A stretch of DNA of 64,000 bases from Hymenolepis diminuta (GCA_900708905.1 CAADRB010000058.1:946472-1010471); one strand, 5' to 3'; shown: positions 48,021-60,945, numbered from the stretch's first letter. The notes: a model not told the origin generated them from the sequence alone. Translations and numbers: made by a program.

Positions 48021-51000
48021 CAATAACATATTTTCTTCAATATTACAACCTTGTTTCTATTATCAACTATTTTTTAAATATAAATTATATTTTAAAGTAA
48101 TACAATTGAATTATTACTCATGGCAATGTTAAAAAATATTTTAACTTTTTATCATATGGTAGCATCACAGCAAGCGAACTAGTAAAACAGTCGAGTAAGT
48201 GATAAAACGAAGTGTCGAATAGGCAAACATAATAAAGCTGAATGTCAAAAGTCTGGGTATAAAAGGGTAAACGGCGTATGTGGACGTAAACTTAATGAAA
48301 TCGGGCAGAATAAGGTACGATAAGAGGACCTGACTAGTTTAACCAACTTTATGTGTCACCGTGTGACGATTAGGGCTGGCAGACATGTAGGACATTAATT
48401 TTAATGATGTGAGTATTCACATCTTCTTGATTTGATGACTTACTTTAGTGACTGATCGTGTCACTTCGATGTATTTTCAACTTTTTATAGCCATGAGCGG
48501 ATAAATAATACTAACGATGTCATTTTTAAAACATGAATGATAATAAAGTGTTCATAGTTTGTAACAACAATTAGGTATGTTCAAACAGAAAATTTCATTA
48601 TAATTTAGTTTAAATTGAATTTAACGATTTGGCACAGTAATGGAAATAAATCTTCGTCTTGTTCATTTGTTTAAATCTTATCAACTAATGCGAACATATT
48701 TACCGATGGTTTTTATTCAGATATATATTTTCCCAACAGGACATACATGTCGCAATTTTATTTGTCTTAAATGTTGCCAAATGAAATACAGAAAACAATG
48801 TTCCAATTTAAATGAATCCCCATGTTTTCCAATACATGTCAAATAGATAGCGAAAAATCAATATTATCTTATTTAGGCTGTTACTATCACGTGATCTTAT
48901 AGAGAATAAAATCAATAGACCAGTTACCTGCATAATTTACTGTTCAATAGATCGAGTTAAATCAGAACTCCTGGTGTATGTAATATAAACCACATATTGG
49001 CGTATAAAATCTTTGGAAAGAATAAATTTCAGCAATTTTGAATTTTTTTATTTTACATTAACCTCAAGTAAATAATGAACTGTGGTCTTGTCAACACCAG
49101 ATTCTGAAGCTCACACTCAGGAACTCCTGCTCATTTGTTGTTTCAGTAGTTGATGTATAGTGTTAATCTTGAGTACATATTAGTGAACATGAGTATCGCT
49201 ATATGCCCCATTCGTTCACCTGGAAATGATTTTTCTTATTTCAGATAATTATCGTAACCCCTTAAATATCCGCTCTATTTAGTCCCCTCCCATATTTGGT
49301 CCGCTTTACTAAGCCCCCCAAAGTTACTTATCAAACTCTAGCTTTTTGAGCTTATTTCTTATATTTGTGCTGCAATTTTAGGTTTACATCTACTTTTCCT
49401 CCTCTTATTAATATTGTTATCATTATTACTCATAACAATACTAAAATACTAAAATGTTTGACTGAGAAAAGCAACCGGAACACGTCAGCAGGGGAAGAGG
49501 AGAGGGGATCAAAAGGATACCGAGAGAAAATTAATTGCTTGTCTTGCTTCATTTGATTTTTGCATCTGGGTTGTGCAGTATTTACCAAACAGGTAGATCA
49601 CGTTCCAGGGTCTAACTTTTACGAATCGTCCCTGGATCACGGTAAATACTCGTCTACGATGTCGACTAGACTGACTAATCAAGAATCGTTAGTCTTCTCA
49701 ATTAAATTAATTTTTTCTTCCAGTGGTTGAGAAGGCAAAATGGTCTTACATGATATTCACTAGCTTACAACTTTAACAAATCGGAGAGGAGGTGGCTAAA
49801 AATTTCCAGTCAGCAGAGGTTCGTAACCTACGTTCACTCTCTGACAGAGGTTTTCACACAGGACTCTCTGCTTCTTTTCTGTCCTGTTGCGATAAGTAGA
49901 AGTATGAAAGAGTGAGACTTAGTAACTTTATTTCTCCAACGTCATTGAATCCTAAGCTGCAGTCATTTTTTATTACTCTAATGGTACACGACCCGGCTGA
50001 ACATTAAGAAATCAAACTGCAGTTATTGTAGTTTGATTTCTAATGTGTGTCTTCCACGTACCTCCAATATAATTCTACTCATTGAAAATCTGTCTTCTTC
50101 GATTTCGGTTGTGGAGAAGATAACTAGAAGTTAGAAAGGTGAAATTCTAAAATTATCTTTTTCTTTATTAACACGTGTCGACACCTACTTACTGAATTAA
50201 TTAAATCGTATATGAATTTATTTTTCAAGGATTGAGGCTAACTGACTTATGACACCCTCATCGCCATCCTCTTTATTTTACTCCTTAATAGTTAAACTGC
50301 CGAAACAATAATAGTCATTAAAATTCAACGCATTTGAAATATAGCAATCTTTTTATTGTACTTCTCACCCGAGAATGATGAAGCTTTCAAAAAGCCGATA
50401 ATTTTATTCTCAAAATGCTTATCAAAAGACTCAATTGCCCGTGATTTGATGCACCATATCTAGAAGTAACGCATGCATGTCTTTCATCCATCTGAGCTTA
50501 ATGGAAATTATTAGAAACCTTATCAAGTAGAGTTAAATTAGTAAAATTATTTACAAAATTCGATAAAAAAAGACAATTTAAGATCTACATTTATTAACTA
50601 ATTATGTAATAAAATTTGGTCCTAGAGCAAAATGTACGCAGCCGATTTAAAAGAACAAAGTACTTTGCTAGGTTATTACGAAAGTAGACTAAATACCCGG
50701 TAAATGCATACAGTAAACGTAGATATCTATGCCAGGCATTTTATAAAAACGAACAATCTGATTATAATAAGCGAAAAATTCGTTAAATATTGATCCAAAG
50801 AAGATTTTGAAATAAAATCGATACTACATGTTAATTCAGGTTTAAAACATGATGACTTAACAAATATTAACAGCATTCATTTAAACTAAAATCGCATATT
50901 AAATGTCAGTTTAATATAAATCTTTTAAAAGATAATAGCCTCTTTATTAATATATATGATTTTAAATTGAAAAGCAAGGAAAATTATATTAGACGGTATT

Positions 51001-51391
51001 TAACATAAAATAAATCGTTTTGACATCGCCTGCAATAGAAAACTTTACAAATCATAAACTCATTATGAATAATGAATTTTTCATTTGAACGATTACTTTT
51101 GATAATTTTAGGCTTTTTTAATGCTTTCTTGCGTTTATTTCAATTTTCCTTCTTGGTACGGTAAATATCTCTCTAATCTCTTAGAGCTCACTAGCCGCAC
51201 TTAATACAAAGAATTTCACACATTCTTCTGATTTGAACGTTTAAGCAACGACCTCAGACTTTCACTCTTAAAGCTCTTCACCTTGCCCTTAATTACCTAC
51301 TCAAAGAGCATCAGTGTATTGGTTCATTCTATGCACTCTTTTTGCATCTGCAGAATACCCAAAGCAGTACTCTTACATTTACTTTGCTAAA
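48021..51391. other. Gene-free AT-rich DNA between the two light chain genes
   Basis: I see no credible coding exon in 3.4 kb. An open frame of 68 codons at 48640-48846 has Cys-rich content but no recognisable family and no splice support. A CTGCAG acceptor at 51354 could mark a 5' UTR exon, or a spliced-leader site, for the second light chain. Confidence 0.4.
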
Positions 51392-52874
51392 ATGAACGAA
51401 CACAGAAGTGTGTCAGTTGGCTCCCATGAGCATACTGAAGGTTCTCGACCAATTTTGCCTATTCCAGGCCCTGAAGACCGAGAAATACGAGTAACTGTCA
51501 AGTGCGTCCGTATGTCTGAGGAGATGATTAGCTATGCGGCAGTGACAGCTGAACAGGCGTTGAAACAAAATGCTACTAGAAAGGACGTAGCAGCTTTTGT
51601 GAAGAAACGATTTGATGAAAAGTATGGACCACTGTGGCATTGCATCGTTGGTAGAGATTTTGGCAGGTAAGTTAGTACTTCAGACTGAAGTCTAGTTGTC
51701 CATTTTCCTAAATATTCATTTAAAGAAAAGTATTAAAAGGTGTATTAATGAACTTCATAAGTGCGTTGAGCAAAACACTGATATAATGATCCGTTTACTG
51801 AATAATCCGTAAAATTCACCAATCAAATTGATTCCGGGATGTTAGGAAAAGAAATACCTCTTACTGGCACAGAAATTATTTATTAAAAGTTAAATTTCCA
51901 AATTTCACTGGAATCCAGTAAATTCATAGCATCTTGTTTAATCTTTATTCAACAAATATTTTAGTATTAAAGAGACATATCCGGTTGTTGTCCTAACAGC
52001 GAAAAAGTTAAAAAAATGCTTTAAGTGAAATAAATTCTGCCATTATTTAATCTTTTGATTATGTCTCAAATAAATTTTAATTTTTTAGCAAATTAATAAA
52101 TCAAAAGGAACCTATCAGACTAATTAAACTTCGATAAGGTCGAATTGCCTTGTCTGTGCCTTATTAGGTTTAGCTAAAGAAGTTATCTCACAAATATAAA
52201 TAACTAACTTAAATATCTTAACTTTTCAAATTGTTAATTAGCAATCTTAGGTTGGATCTGTGCACAGCGAAATAATTAGTTAAAGGTATATCTCGAAATG
52301 AGTGAAGTTTTCAAATACTGATCCCTAACTTGCATATCTATAAAGTCAGAGATTACATGTTTGATACTCATTGGTGTATATTCAATGAATAGCACGGTAA
52401 ATCGGATCGATTAATATTGGTCAAAAGATGGGTAGGAGAATGCGAAAGTCTTACTATAGAGATTCCAGAGAGCTATTTCTCTACCTAGAACGGAGATTGC
52501 AAAGTAACTACGGGTTTAAAACACACCCTTTACGCCAAATCAAAGGAGCCTGAAATGTCAGGGCAAGAGAGGTGAAGTAAGCAGTTTTGGAAGAAAAGTA
52601 CCTTACATTATTCGATTTGGAAGGGGGAAAAGTATTATAAACTGGAATTTAAAGTACATAGTTGACAACCTAAATGCTGGATAAACCTGTGGGATTTGAT
52701 TTCTTTTCAATTTATTAGCTGAGTTTGCTTATCTAATATTTAAATTTCCATTGACTAGGCATGTTTAAAATCATCCCGTTTTCCATCTTTAGTTACATTA
52801 CACACCAAGAGCAAGGATTTATCGTATTTCGAGTGGACGATTGGGCTTTTCTCCTCTTCGCTACTCGACAGTAA
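51392..52874 (+). CDS. Dynein light chain (LC8-type) with N-terminal extension
   Basis: Two exons, 51392-51666 and 52793-52874, join in phase 2 to give 118 residues. The core is classic LC8: VKCVRMSEEM, DVAAFVKKRFDEKYGPLWHC, IVGRDFGSYITHQE and WAFLLFATRQ. The first 30 or so residues are an extension rich in Ser, His and Pro (GSHEHTEGSRPILPIPGPED) that LC8 lacks. The splice falls at the same codon (after GRDFG/GKEFA) and in the same phase as in the light chain 4 kb upstream, so the two genes are probably an old tandem pair that has diverged strongly. An in-frame reading upstream of the ATG crosses a likely splice acceptor at 51354 and was not used. AATAAA at 52942 fits the 3' end. Confidence 0.87.
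52340..52520 (+). repeat. SINE copy in light chain 2 intron, decayed
   Basis: The blocks TCAGAGATTACATGTTTGAT and TGGTGTATATTCAATGAATAG line up with the tRNA-like head and body of the family. The tail is not clear. Confidence 0.4.
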
Positions 52875-53363
52875 TTCCCATTATCCACCTTTACTTCCAA
52901 TTAATTTCAAGAAGATAATGTAATGTTTAAATTCTGAAGAAAATAAAAATTGCTTGGCCTGCCCTTGAGCGCGAAAAATTGTTCCACAAATCCACTAATC
53001 AGTAAAACGAAGGGTGCAGAAAACTTTATAATGCGAACAAAGTTTTATTTATCTTTGGGATATAGTCTGATTCGAAGGCGCCAATTGGCAGTAAGTTAGA
53101 ATAAGAAGTCGAGTGACTGTAACCTCTGGACTTGTTCATTTATTATACCTATCTCGTGATATTTGCCAGATAACTACTTTATGCACCAAACCACAGACGA
53201 AACCATAGTTCGTCCTGTTCCAACGTCATACCCTCGATTATTACATTGGCACACACTGCATTTTAGCACCAACAGCTTCTTTTCTCTTATTTTCCAACAT
53301 GATTTTAAAAAATCAAGAGAATAAAATTGCCCACTTAGTCGGAATAGATTGCATCGGTTATTT

Positions 53364-53394
53364 ATGTCACTCTCATACAGATAGAGAGTGACAT
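53364..53394. repeat. Perfect 11-bp hairpin
   Basis: ATGTCACTCTC and GAGAGTGACAT are exact reverse complements separated by nine bases (ATACAGATA). It lies outside genes, and A-rich DNA follows the 3' arm. Confidence 0.7.
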
Positions 53395-53799
53395 GAAAAA
53401 AAGAACAAAAAACCATATGGTAATTAATACTGCACGAAGTCTCAAGATCCTGAAAATAAGCGCAGAAAACTAGAGAGTTAATGCATAATTCCTGATGATA
53501 TTCCTATTTATTTATCACAGAAGTGATTAACTAAGCCAAATATTTCGAACAGAAATACGAACGGTCGGGAATAAAGCCTGTGAACAAATTTGCATCAGTG
53601 TATTGGGATTTCGCAAATGCTGCTTTAATATTTGAATATGCAAATAGAAGGATTAAAATATAAGATGGTCAATTATTCAGCGAAGTAATGCAAATAAGGC
53701 AAAAAAATTCTAAAAAATAAATGTATAATAGGAATATTGAGTTTTCTTTAAAATAGCGAATAACACATTTGAGTAAACGATGATAAAAGTGTAGCTATG

Positions 53800-53960
53800 C
53801 CAGCGATAGAGCGAGAATTTAGGAATATATCAGACACCAATCAGTGTGTATTCAGTGAAGGGACTAACCAATCTCACTTGTCAGAAACGGTCAAGTGCGT
53901 TTTTTCTAAACAGACTTAATTCGTTGGGACGATCACACAGACTCAAAGAGCAGACCGAAT
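53800..53960 (+). repeat. SINE copy, decayed
   Basis: The stretch CAATCAGTGTGTATTCAGTG followed by GGACTAACCAATCTCAC resembles the family body. Confidence 0.35.
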
Positions 53961-56900
53961 TATGCCCAGATTTTTCCATAATCCTATGAATAGAGTAGTA
54001 TTAGGCGAAATAAACGTATAGGCATTCAACTCAACTCCTTGTGAATATGAACGAATTCGGTTTACGCGCATACTATTCTGTTGTCTCCTAATCTCTTTCG
54101 CTCCTCTCTCTTAATTTTCACTCTAACGTCCTCTCATTCCACCTCAGCCTACTTAAAATAATTCTCTGGCAACATCGTCAACTCCCGATCTTGTACTGTC
54201 GCAGATCAAGTTTTCAACTCACTTAGTGTTTGGGAAGTTCCAACCTCATGAGGAACTCTATTTATAGAAATGCGAAATCAGAGGATTTGAAAATCGGTCA
54301 GTAATTAAGATGAAGCGAATTCACGACAATGTCAGTGCATATTTCTCCAACTCTTGGTAATCACATGCGGCTATCTTGAAGGGAATAAATGTGACTATTA
54401 TTATTATAAACTTTCTTACTTCATTCAGTCCACTGTTGTTATATATTTGGCCCATATGATTGACAAAAATATTTAGTCAATGTTCGTGCTCAAGTAAAAT
54501 TTATTCACGAAGATGTGAAGCTTTCAATATTCCATCTATCAATGAGTAAAGAAAGTGATACATAAGAATAAGTCGTTCTTGAAAATTGCGGATTTCAGTG
54601 CAGCTATTTGCCCACTTCACCACCAATACACATGAATAGCCAATTTCCCTTAATTACTTTCCTAGGCCACTGAGGGATAATTGAAATGACTTTCATGAAT
54701 TGAGGTTTGAAGTCACTTTTACTTCCACTGGCCTGTACTTCACCTAATTCGTTTGATACTGGAATACCCGGACTACTCAGATTGAAAAAGGGTAGCTGGG
54801 TCAAGCCTACCTTCATTGCTACAGAGTATTTAAGCCGGTACCAGCTCAAGTTGGAATTTACATTTGCACCGCTATTTATCACCTCTGATACCCCGGTTTC
54901 GTGGCATTCCCTTGCTCATCTCCCAGAGCTTTCTTATCATCTTACGCATCGCTATATATATACTTGCCAATTAATTATCATTTAAAATGCAAACACACTC
55001 GGTCACTCATAAATTTCTCCTACTGTCTCATTGTATTTACTAAAACTTCTATTAGCAGTACTCTATTTATAACAATGATGTTGGCACTAGATTCAAGAAA
55101 TATAACTGGAAGTGCTTTTATGCATTTGCTAGAGTCTCCACGAACGACATTGAATGAGGTGAAAATTACGGGAATTTAAAAGGTGGTATTGCTGAATAAA
55201 ATATCCAGAGAACGAGCTCGCCTTCGAACAATACTGCAAGCACAAATAATTAGTGTTCATAATAGTACACACACCTCCCATAGACACCGAAGCAGACTTT
55301 TAGATATCTTCCCATCTAGGGACTCTTAAACTTACAAAGTGATGGCAAAGTTCTTTTAATAACTGAGTAAACCTCATGCTGAATTATAAGTGGAAGTACA
55401 TTGAACTTATTCCAAGAAGACTTTTAAAAGTTTGCATTGAAGGGAAAAAACCAGATTACGACAGAAACAGTACTGAAGCATATTAATGAAACAATGAAGC
55501 TATGACAAAATTTAACGAACTTCTCTAAGTAGAATATTAAGGCACTTAAGATATTTTATAATCTCGGATTTGCGGAATAACGATGTTATTAAAAAACGCA
55601 ATTCCGTAATGATGTTGACAGTTTTATGGTGAGTTCAAGAGCATTCCTGTTTTAAAGATGGATATGAATGCGATCAACATTGAGTAAGAACAACTCCAAA
55701 TCACTCACAATGGCGCAGAATCTTAGCTTTAATCATAGGAATATCATATTTTAGTGTTCTGATGGCTCATTAATGAAGTTTCGATGGTGCATATCCTGGG
55801 GTCAAAACATTGAGGAATGACTGAAGGTGGTTTCTGCCCCAAAGAATGTTCTTCAGATGATTATCATTTCCAAGGCCTTGATAGTTTTTGTTTCATCTAA
55901 AATCAAGTGTTATTTGTTGAATATAGGCATAACTCGTGTATAAAACAGTACTTAGCTGTAGTCTGGTGAGGAGAGGACTACGCCTTAGCAGTTGACAATG
56001 CGGCTATTGCTCACCCAAGTTTGCCGAACCTCACTATCATAAGAGGGGTAGAAGAGTAAGATAGCGGGAATGATGAAATGATGGCTAAGTGGCAAAGCAA
56101 TGCACAAAATTGAGAAGTCAGAGAACGGGAGGGAATCAATGAACGGCTTAAAGACTCAAAGAGCAGGACTTTGTATTGAGAAAGTAGTGAACTGCGAAAA
56201 ATATGATAAGCGACTTAAGGTAGTAGTTAAAAGTGGTTAGGGAATAAGGTCCTTCTAAGTCACGTCTAAAAAATCATACTGGGGTAACGTCTCGTGGTTA
56301 TACAATGGTATTTGTAGCTTCATCTAAGAAGAAGAATTTGAAGGCATCAGTGAGGAAGGGAAACAGTGTAGTAGACATTCACCATATATTTAATACATCT
56401 GAGCATCAATGGTGCAGGAAGGCAGCCAACTATTCAATAAAAAGACGGTCGACAAGCTCTGAATATCACGGATATGAGGTCCCCCAGAAATTCACGCATC
56501 AGATCATGGAAATTGAGCTTTATAAAATTTTGATATTGCAAGGCAAATTACACTTTTTATGAGAAAGTGGACAACTAAATGCCTTCGGAATTCTTATAAG
56601 GTAGGACTTTCGTATTCAGCTTCATTACTTATTTCTATTGCCCAACCTCACCATCCACCACCCTTCCCCCATTCCCCACCACACGATTATCCATTTCTAG
56701 ACTATTTCTCTGTTTCGCATGTTCGGATTTTACCCCATGATTAAAGATTGTGAAATTCTATTGCATTCCCATGCCATCTTAACCTTCAGGTACTCCCTTA
56801 ATAATTGCAAAAGACCGTTTTGATTTGACATAGGGTGCAAACGCCCTCAAGACCGACTCGATAAACAGTGGTAAGAAGTAGTACCACTTTAAGAGCATCA

Positions 56901-57120
56901 AACTGACACAGTAAACATTGGAGAGTCTTAAATAAACTGTTTAATTGTCAACCTTGTTTACTTTAGAGGATATACAGACTGAACTTAACCAACTTAGGCG
57001 CTCACAATCTAAAGACACGTTATGAGATTACAGAATGACCATGAGTAGAGATCGCCCTTACTTTCAAACATACTCGGGACTCTTTTCTCCCTACAGTCCA
57101 CATAGCTCGTAAACGTTGAG

Positions 57121-57507
57121 TGTACAACGCTACCAGGGCTGACCAAAGGAATCTCGCGCGCACTTGAATATTCTGGAAAGTGCGGTCATGCTACTGATCG
57201 CGTAGCAGGCAGGCGCGGCGTGCGTGCTGAGACCTTCCCAGCCAATCAGCGATCAATATTCCTGTAGCGTAGCTTTGATTGCATTCAGTGACTAAGCCTT
57301 TTGGCAGTGAGCCATAGTCTGCAATAAACTCTTCCCACGCGGGTCTTCATTGTTCTTGCTACTTTGGACATAGCCTAGCTAATTTTGGGGGCAAATGTAT
57401 ACTAGAGGGCTCTGCTAGAGTCTAGTTGCACTTGTTAGCAGCTAGTTGGGCATTTGAGAGAATTTCTAAGGCTTAGCAAAAGACTTATTTGTGTAGTATA
57501 CACTACA
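57121..57507 (+). mobile_element. 5' LTR of a degenerate gypsy-type element (left arm)
   Basis: It begins TGTACAACGC and ends near CACTACA. It is followed directly by TAACTGGTGAACCTGACG, in the place where a tRNA primer-binding site is expected. It matches the solo LTR at 6556-6940 over its full length. Its downstream neighbour is a broken gag, as expected for a 5' LTR. Confidence 0.75.
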
Positions 57508-57687
57508 TAACTGGTGAACCTGACGTGATATGTCCAGCCTGACGAAGTCCTTCTCTCCCTCTCTCTGGCACTGTGACTTTCTCTCTGCGCAACACATTTG
57601 GTGATTCTTTTCTTTCTCCGACAACTTTCATCGGTTCTTACTATCTGCGCCAAAGTCACTCTTTTGTCCTCTCTCCTCAGCCCCCAA

Positions 57688-58592
57688 ATGTTCAATGAAG
57701 CAGAACCTGGAGTGAACGCGGTGGCTGCCACTCTCACTTATTCCATCTTCGATCTAAGGAACCCGTATGTCTGGTTCCAACAGTCGGAAAACGGTTTCCA
57801 ATTGCGCTGCATTACCAAGCAGAAAGCAATGTATCAAATTTTCTTCTTCTGCTTTTCGTCGAAAAGGCACCAGAAGACAACTCTCACGACACGCTTAAAA
57901 GAGGCGACATTAATAGTCTCCCTGATTCTCAGGAGAGACGTCTACAATAAGTGCTATCGCAAGTTGACCTAGAAGATTGCACTCCATCTCAACTTCCTCG
58001 TTATATGCGATCCCCGGTTGGTGAGGCTAAGGTAGATGACACGATACTGAGACAGTCATGGATGAAATTTCTTCCTGTACAAATGGCGACATGTCTAGCT
58101 ACCAGCACTAACAGAGCCAGCCTCGACGAATTACCTGAAACGGCCGACAAAATTCAAGAACTTTACGCTGGATCACGTATTTGTGCGGTGGAGAATCCAG
58201 CTCCCAGCCCCGCCACCCCACAACAGTCTGACGTCCTTACAAGACTTCTGCAGAAAATAGAATCTTTGTGTCAAACATCTCCGAACCTCTTGGCAGCAGC
58301 CCCTCAAAACCCCGAGATCAAATCTGCTACTATCACCGGACATGCGGAGGCGGCGCCAAGAAGTGTCAGATAGGCTGCAAATACTACAAGGCTGATAGTT
58401 CCATCTCACAGAGAAATTGCATCGGTTCTGAAGTCAGCGTTATCCCATGTTCTGCAGAAAAATTATTTTGCGTCGAAGTCAATCAAAGCTATAGCCAAAC
58501 CATATTAGCGGTCCGGTTTTATATAACTGGTGATTTTATATATGATACCTGTCAAATTAGTGCTGCAAAACCGTTATCGAATAGTCCCAACT
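57688..58592 (+). pseudogene. Broken gag and start of protease of a gypsy-type element (left arm)
   Basis: The frame starting MFNEAEPGVNAVAATLTYS holds the usual gag N-terminus (NPYVWFQQSENGFQLRCI). It loses frame near 57840. A second frame continues with LKRGDINSLPDSQERRLQ, a TAA at 57948-57950, then LSQVDLEDCTPSQLPRYMRS, AKVDDTILRQSWMKFLPVQM and LDELPETADKI, all typical of flatworm gypsy gag. A third frame has the zinc-knuckle-like CYYHRTCGGGAKKCQIGCKY and then GSEVSVIP, the flank of a retroviral-type protease. The protease active-site triplet DTG reads CIG here (58418-58426). With two frame changes, one stop and a lost active site, the copy is dead. Reverse transcriptase and integrase are absent, because the palindrome turns back at 59033. 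Confidence 0.8.
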
Positions 58593-58989
58593 GATAAGAA
58601 ATAGTCGACTCATGTGTTAAATTTAATCAGAATAAGGTAAGTACGGTGAAATACAAGCATCATATATTGAAATACATTAACTCTCCTAAACAGCATCTAC
58701 TAATTCAGTAAGTAGTCTATTGCAAGAGGGGCTATATTTTAGATATCCTCATGTATAGCAGAGAAAACGGACTCCACTATGACAAGACGGGGAGTTTGCT
58801 AGGCGGAAGAAAATTGATAAGCGGGTGATTCATACACTGAACGAAGTGAGAGAGGTAGGAAACCGGGATAACTCGATAATCAGCAGCGGATAAGCCTTAC
58901 ACAAGTCACTACAAGCTCATACAAATCAGCACATTCTAGATGAATGTGTGGAGAAAGACATTAATCGGTAAAGAGACTTCCCAAACACA

Positions 58990-59076
58990 TTGAAAGAAGT
59001 GACTACCAATACTCGTTTTGGGTAGAGCGAAGNCTTCGCTCTACCCAAAACGAGTATTGGTAGTCACTTCTTTCAA
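58990..59076. repeat. SINE-like tail at the palindrome turning point
   Basis: Next to the centre the right arm reads CTACCCAAAACGAGTATTGG, which resembles the SINE tail CCCAAGATGAGTATTGG seen at 517-540 and 43630-43655. The left arm carries its mirror image. The turning point therefore lies in or beside an interspersed repeat. Confidence 0.45.
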
Positions 59077-59473
59077 TGTGTTTGGGAAGTCTCTTTACCG
59101 ATTAATGTCTTTCTCCACACATTCATCTAGAATGTGCTGATTTGTATGAGCTTGTAGTGACTTGTGTAAGGCTTATCCGCTGCTGATTATCGAGTTATCC
59201 CGGTTTCCTACCTCTCTCACTTCGTTCAGTGTATGAATCACCCGCTTATCAATTTTCTTCCGCCTAGCAAACTCCCCGTCTTGTCATAGTGGAGTCCGTT
59301 TTCTCTGCTATACATGAGGATATCTAAAATATAGCCCCTCTTGCAATAGACTACTTACTGAATTAGTAGATGCTGTTTAGGAGAGTTAATGTATTTCAAT
59401 ATATGATGCTTGTATTTCACCGTACTTACCTTATTCTGATTAAATTTAACACATGAGTCGACTATTTCTTATC

Positions 59474-60378
59474 AGTTGGGACTATTCGATAACGGTTTTG
59501 CAGCACTAATTTGACAGGTATCATATATAAAATCACCAGTTATATAAAACCGGACCGCTAATATGGTTTGGCTATAGCTTTGATTGACTTCGACGCAAAA
59601 TAATTTTTCTGCAGAACATGGGATAACGCTGACTTCAGAACCGATGCAATTTCTCTGTGAGATGGAACTATCAGCCTTGTAGTATTTGCAGCCTATCTGA
59701 CACTTCTTGGCGCCGCCTCCGCATGTCCGGTGATAGTAGCAGATTTGATCTCGGGGTTTTGAGGGGCTGCTGCCAAGAGGTTCGGAGATGTTTGACACAA
59801 AGATTCTATTTTCTGCAGAAGTCTTGTAAGGACGTCAGACTGTTGTGGGGTGGCGGGGCTGGGAGCTGGATTCTCCACCGCACAAATACGTGATCCAGCG
59901 TAAAGTTCTTGAATTTTGTCGGCCGTTTCAGGTAATTCGTCGAGGCTGGCTCTGTTAGTGCTGGTAGCTAGACATGTCGCCATTTGTACAGGAAGAAATT
60001 TCATCCATGACTGTCTCAGTATCGTGTCATCTACCTTAGCCTCACCAACCGGGGATCGCATATAACGAGGAAGTTGAGATGGAGTGCAATCTTCTAGGTC
60101 AACTTGCGATAGCACTTATTGTAGACGTCTCTCCTGAGAATCAGGGAGACTATTAATGTCGCCTCTTTTAAGCGTGTCGTGAGAGTTGTCTTCTGGTGCC
60201 TTTTCGACGAAAAGCAGAAGAAGAAAATTTGATACATTGCTTTCTGCTTGGTAATGCAGCGCAATTGGAAACCGTTTTCCGACTGTTGGAACCAGACATA
60301 CGGGTTCCTTAGATCGAAGATGGAATAAGTGAGAGTGGCAGCCACCGCGTTCACTCCAGGTTCTGCTTCATTGAACAT
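59474..60378 (-). pseudogene. Broken gag and start of protease (right arm, mirror copy)
   Basis: This is the mirror of 57688-58592 with the same two frame changes, the same TAA (60118-60116) and the same CIG triplet. The two gag copies face each other tail to tail at the centre. Because the damage is identical, the two copies are either a very recent duplication or the same DNA read twice. Confidence 0.8.
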
Positions 60379-60558
60379 TTGGGGGCTGAGGAGAGAGGAC
60401 AAAAGAGTGACTTTGGCGCAGATAGTAAGAACCGATGAAAGTTGTCGGAGAAAGAAAAGAATCACCAAATGTGTTGCGCAGAGAGAAAGTCACAGTGCCA
60501 GAGAGAGGGAGAGAAGGACTTCGTCAGGCTGGACATATCACGTCAGGTTCACCAGTTA

Positions 60559-60945
60559 TGTAGTGTATACTACACAAATAAGTCTTTTGCTAAGCCTTAG
60601 AAATTCTCTCAAATGCCCAACTAGCTGCTAACAAGTGCAACTAGACTCTAGCAGAGCCCTCTAGTATACATTTGCCCCCAAAATTAGCTAGGCTATGTCC
60701 AAAGTAGCAAGAACAATGAAGACCCGCGTGGGAAGAGTTTATTGCAGACTATGGCTCACTGCCAAAAGGCTTAGTCACTGAATGCAATCAAAGCTACGCT
60801 ACAGGAATATTGATCGCTGATTGGCTGGGAAGGTCTCAGCACGCACGCCGCGCCTGCCTGCTACGCGATCAGTAGCATGACCGCACTTTCCAGAATATTC
60901 AAGTGCGCGCGAGATTCCTTTGGTCAGCCCTGGTAGCGTTGTACA
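60559..60945 (-). mobile_element. LTR (right arm, mirror copy)
   Basis: This is the mirror of the LTR at 57121-57507. It starts TGTACA on the minus strand at 60945 and shows no visible differences. Confidence 0.75.

Larger units (their letters stand above)
52875..54065. other. Intergenic DNA before the inverted repeat
   Basis: It contains the light chain 2 3' UTR, a small hairpin at 53364-53394 and a decayed SINE at about 53800-53960. No gene was recognised. The left palindrome arm may extend further left than 54066, because its partner would lie beyond the window end. Confidence 0.4.
54066..59032 (+). repeat. Left arm of a giant perfect palindrome
   Basis: Position x in this arm pairs with 118066 minus x in the right arm. 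The outer end at 54066 (GCGCATACTATTCTG) is the reverse complement of the last bases of the window, and the centre reads AGCGAAG-N-CTTCGCT. Every open frame of 60 codons or more in this arm has an identical mirror frame in the other. No mismatch was seen wherever I compared them. Apart from LTR and gag, the 3 kb at 54066-57120 holds no recognisable gene: open frames at 54604-54882 (-), 54707-54985, 56305-56562 and 56559-56744 match nothing I know. Confidence 0.95.

Noticed and set aside
48640..48846. 68-codon Cys-containing open frame between the light chains
   Set aside because: No known motif spacing, no signal peptide and no supporting gene structure.
54604..54985. Pairs of open frames of about 92 codons in the palindrome arm
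   Set aside because: Two overlapping frames on opposite strands with no recognisable family; being mirrored in the other arm adds no independent support.
56305..56744. Open frames of 85 and 61 codons in the palindrome arm
   Set aside because: No recognisable domain, and both are short in otherwise repeat-like DNA.
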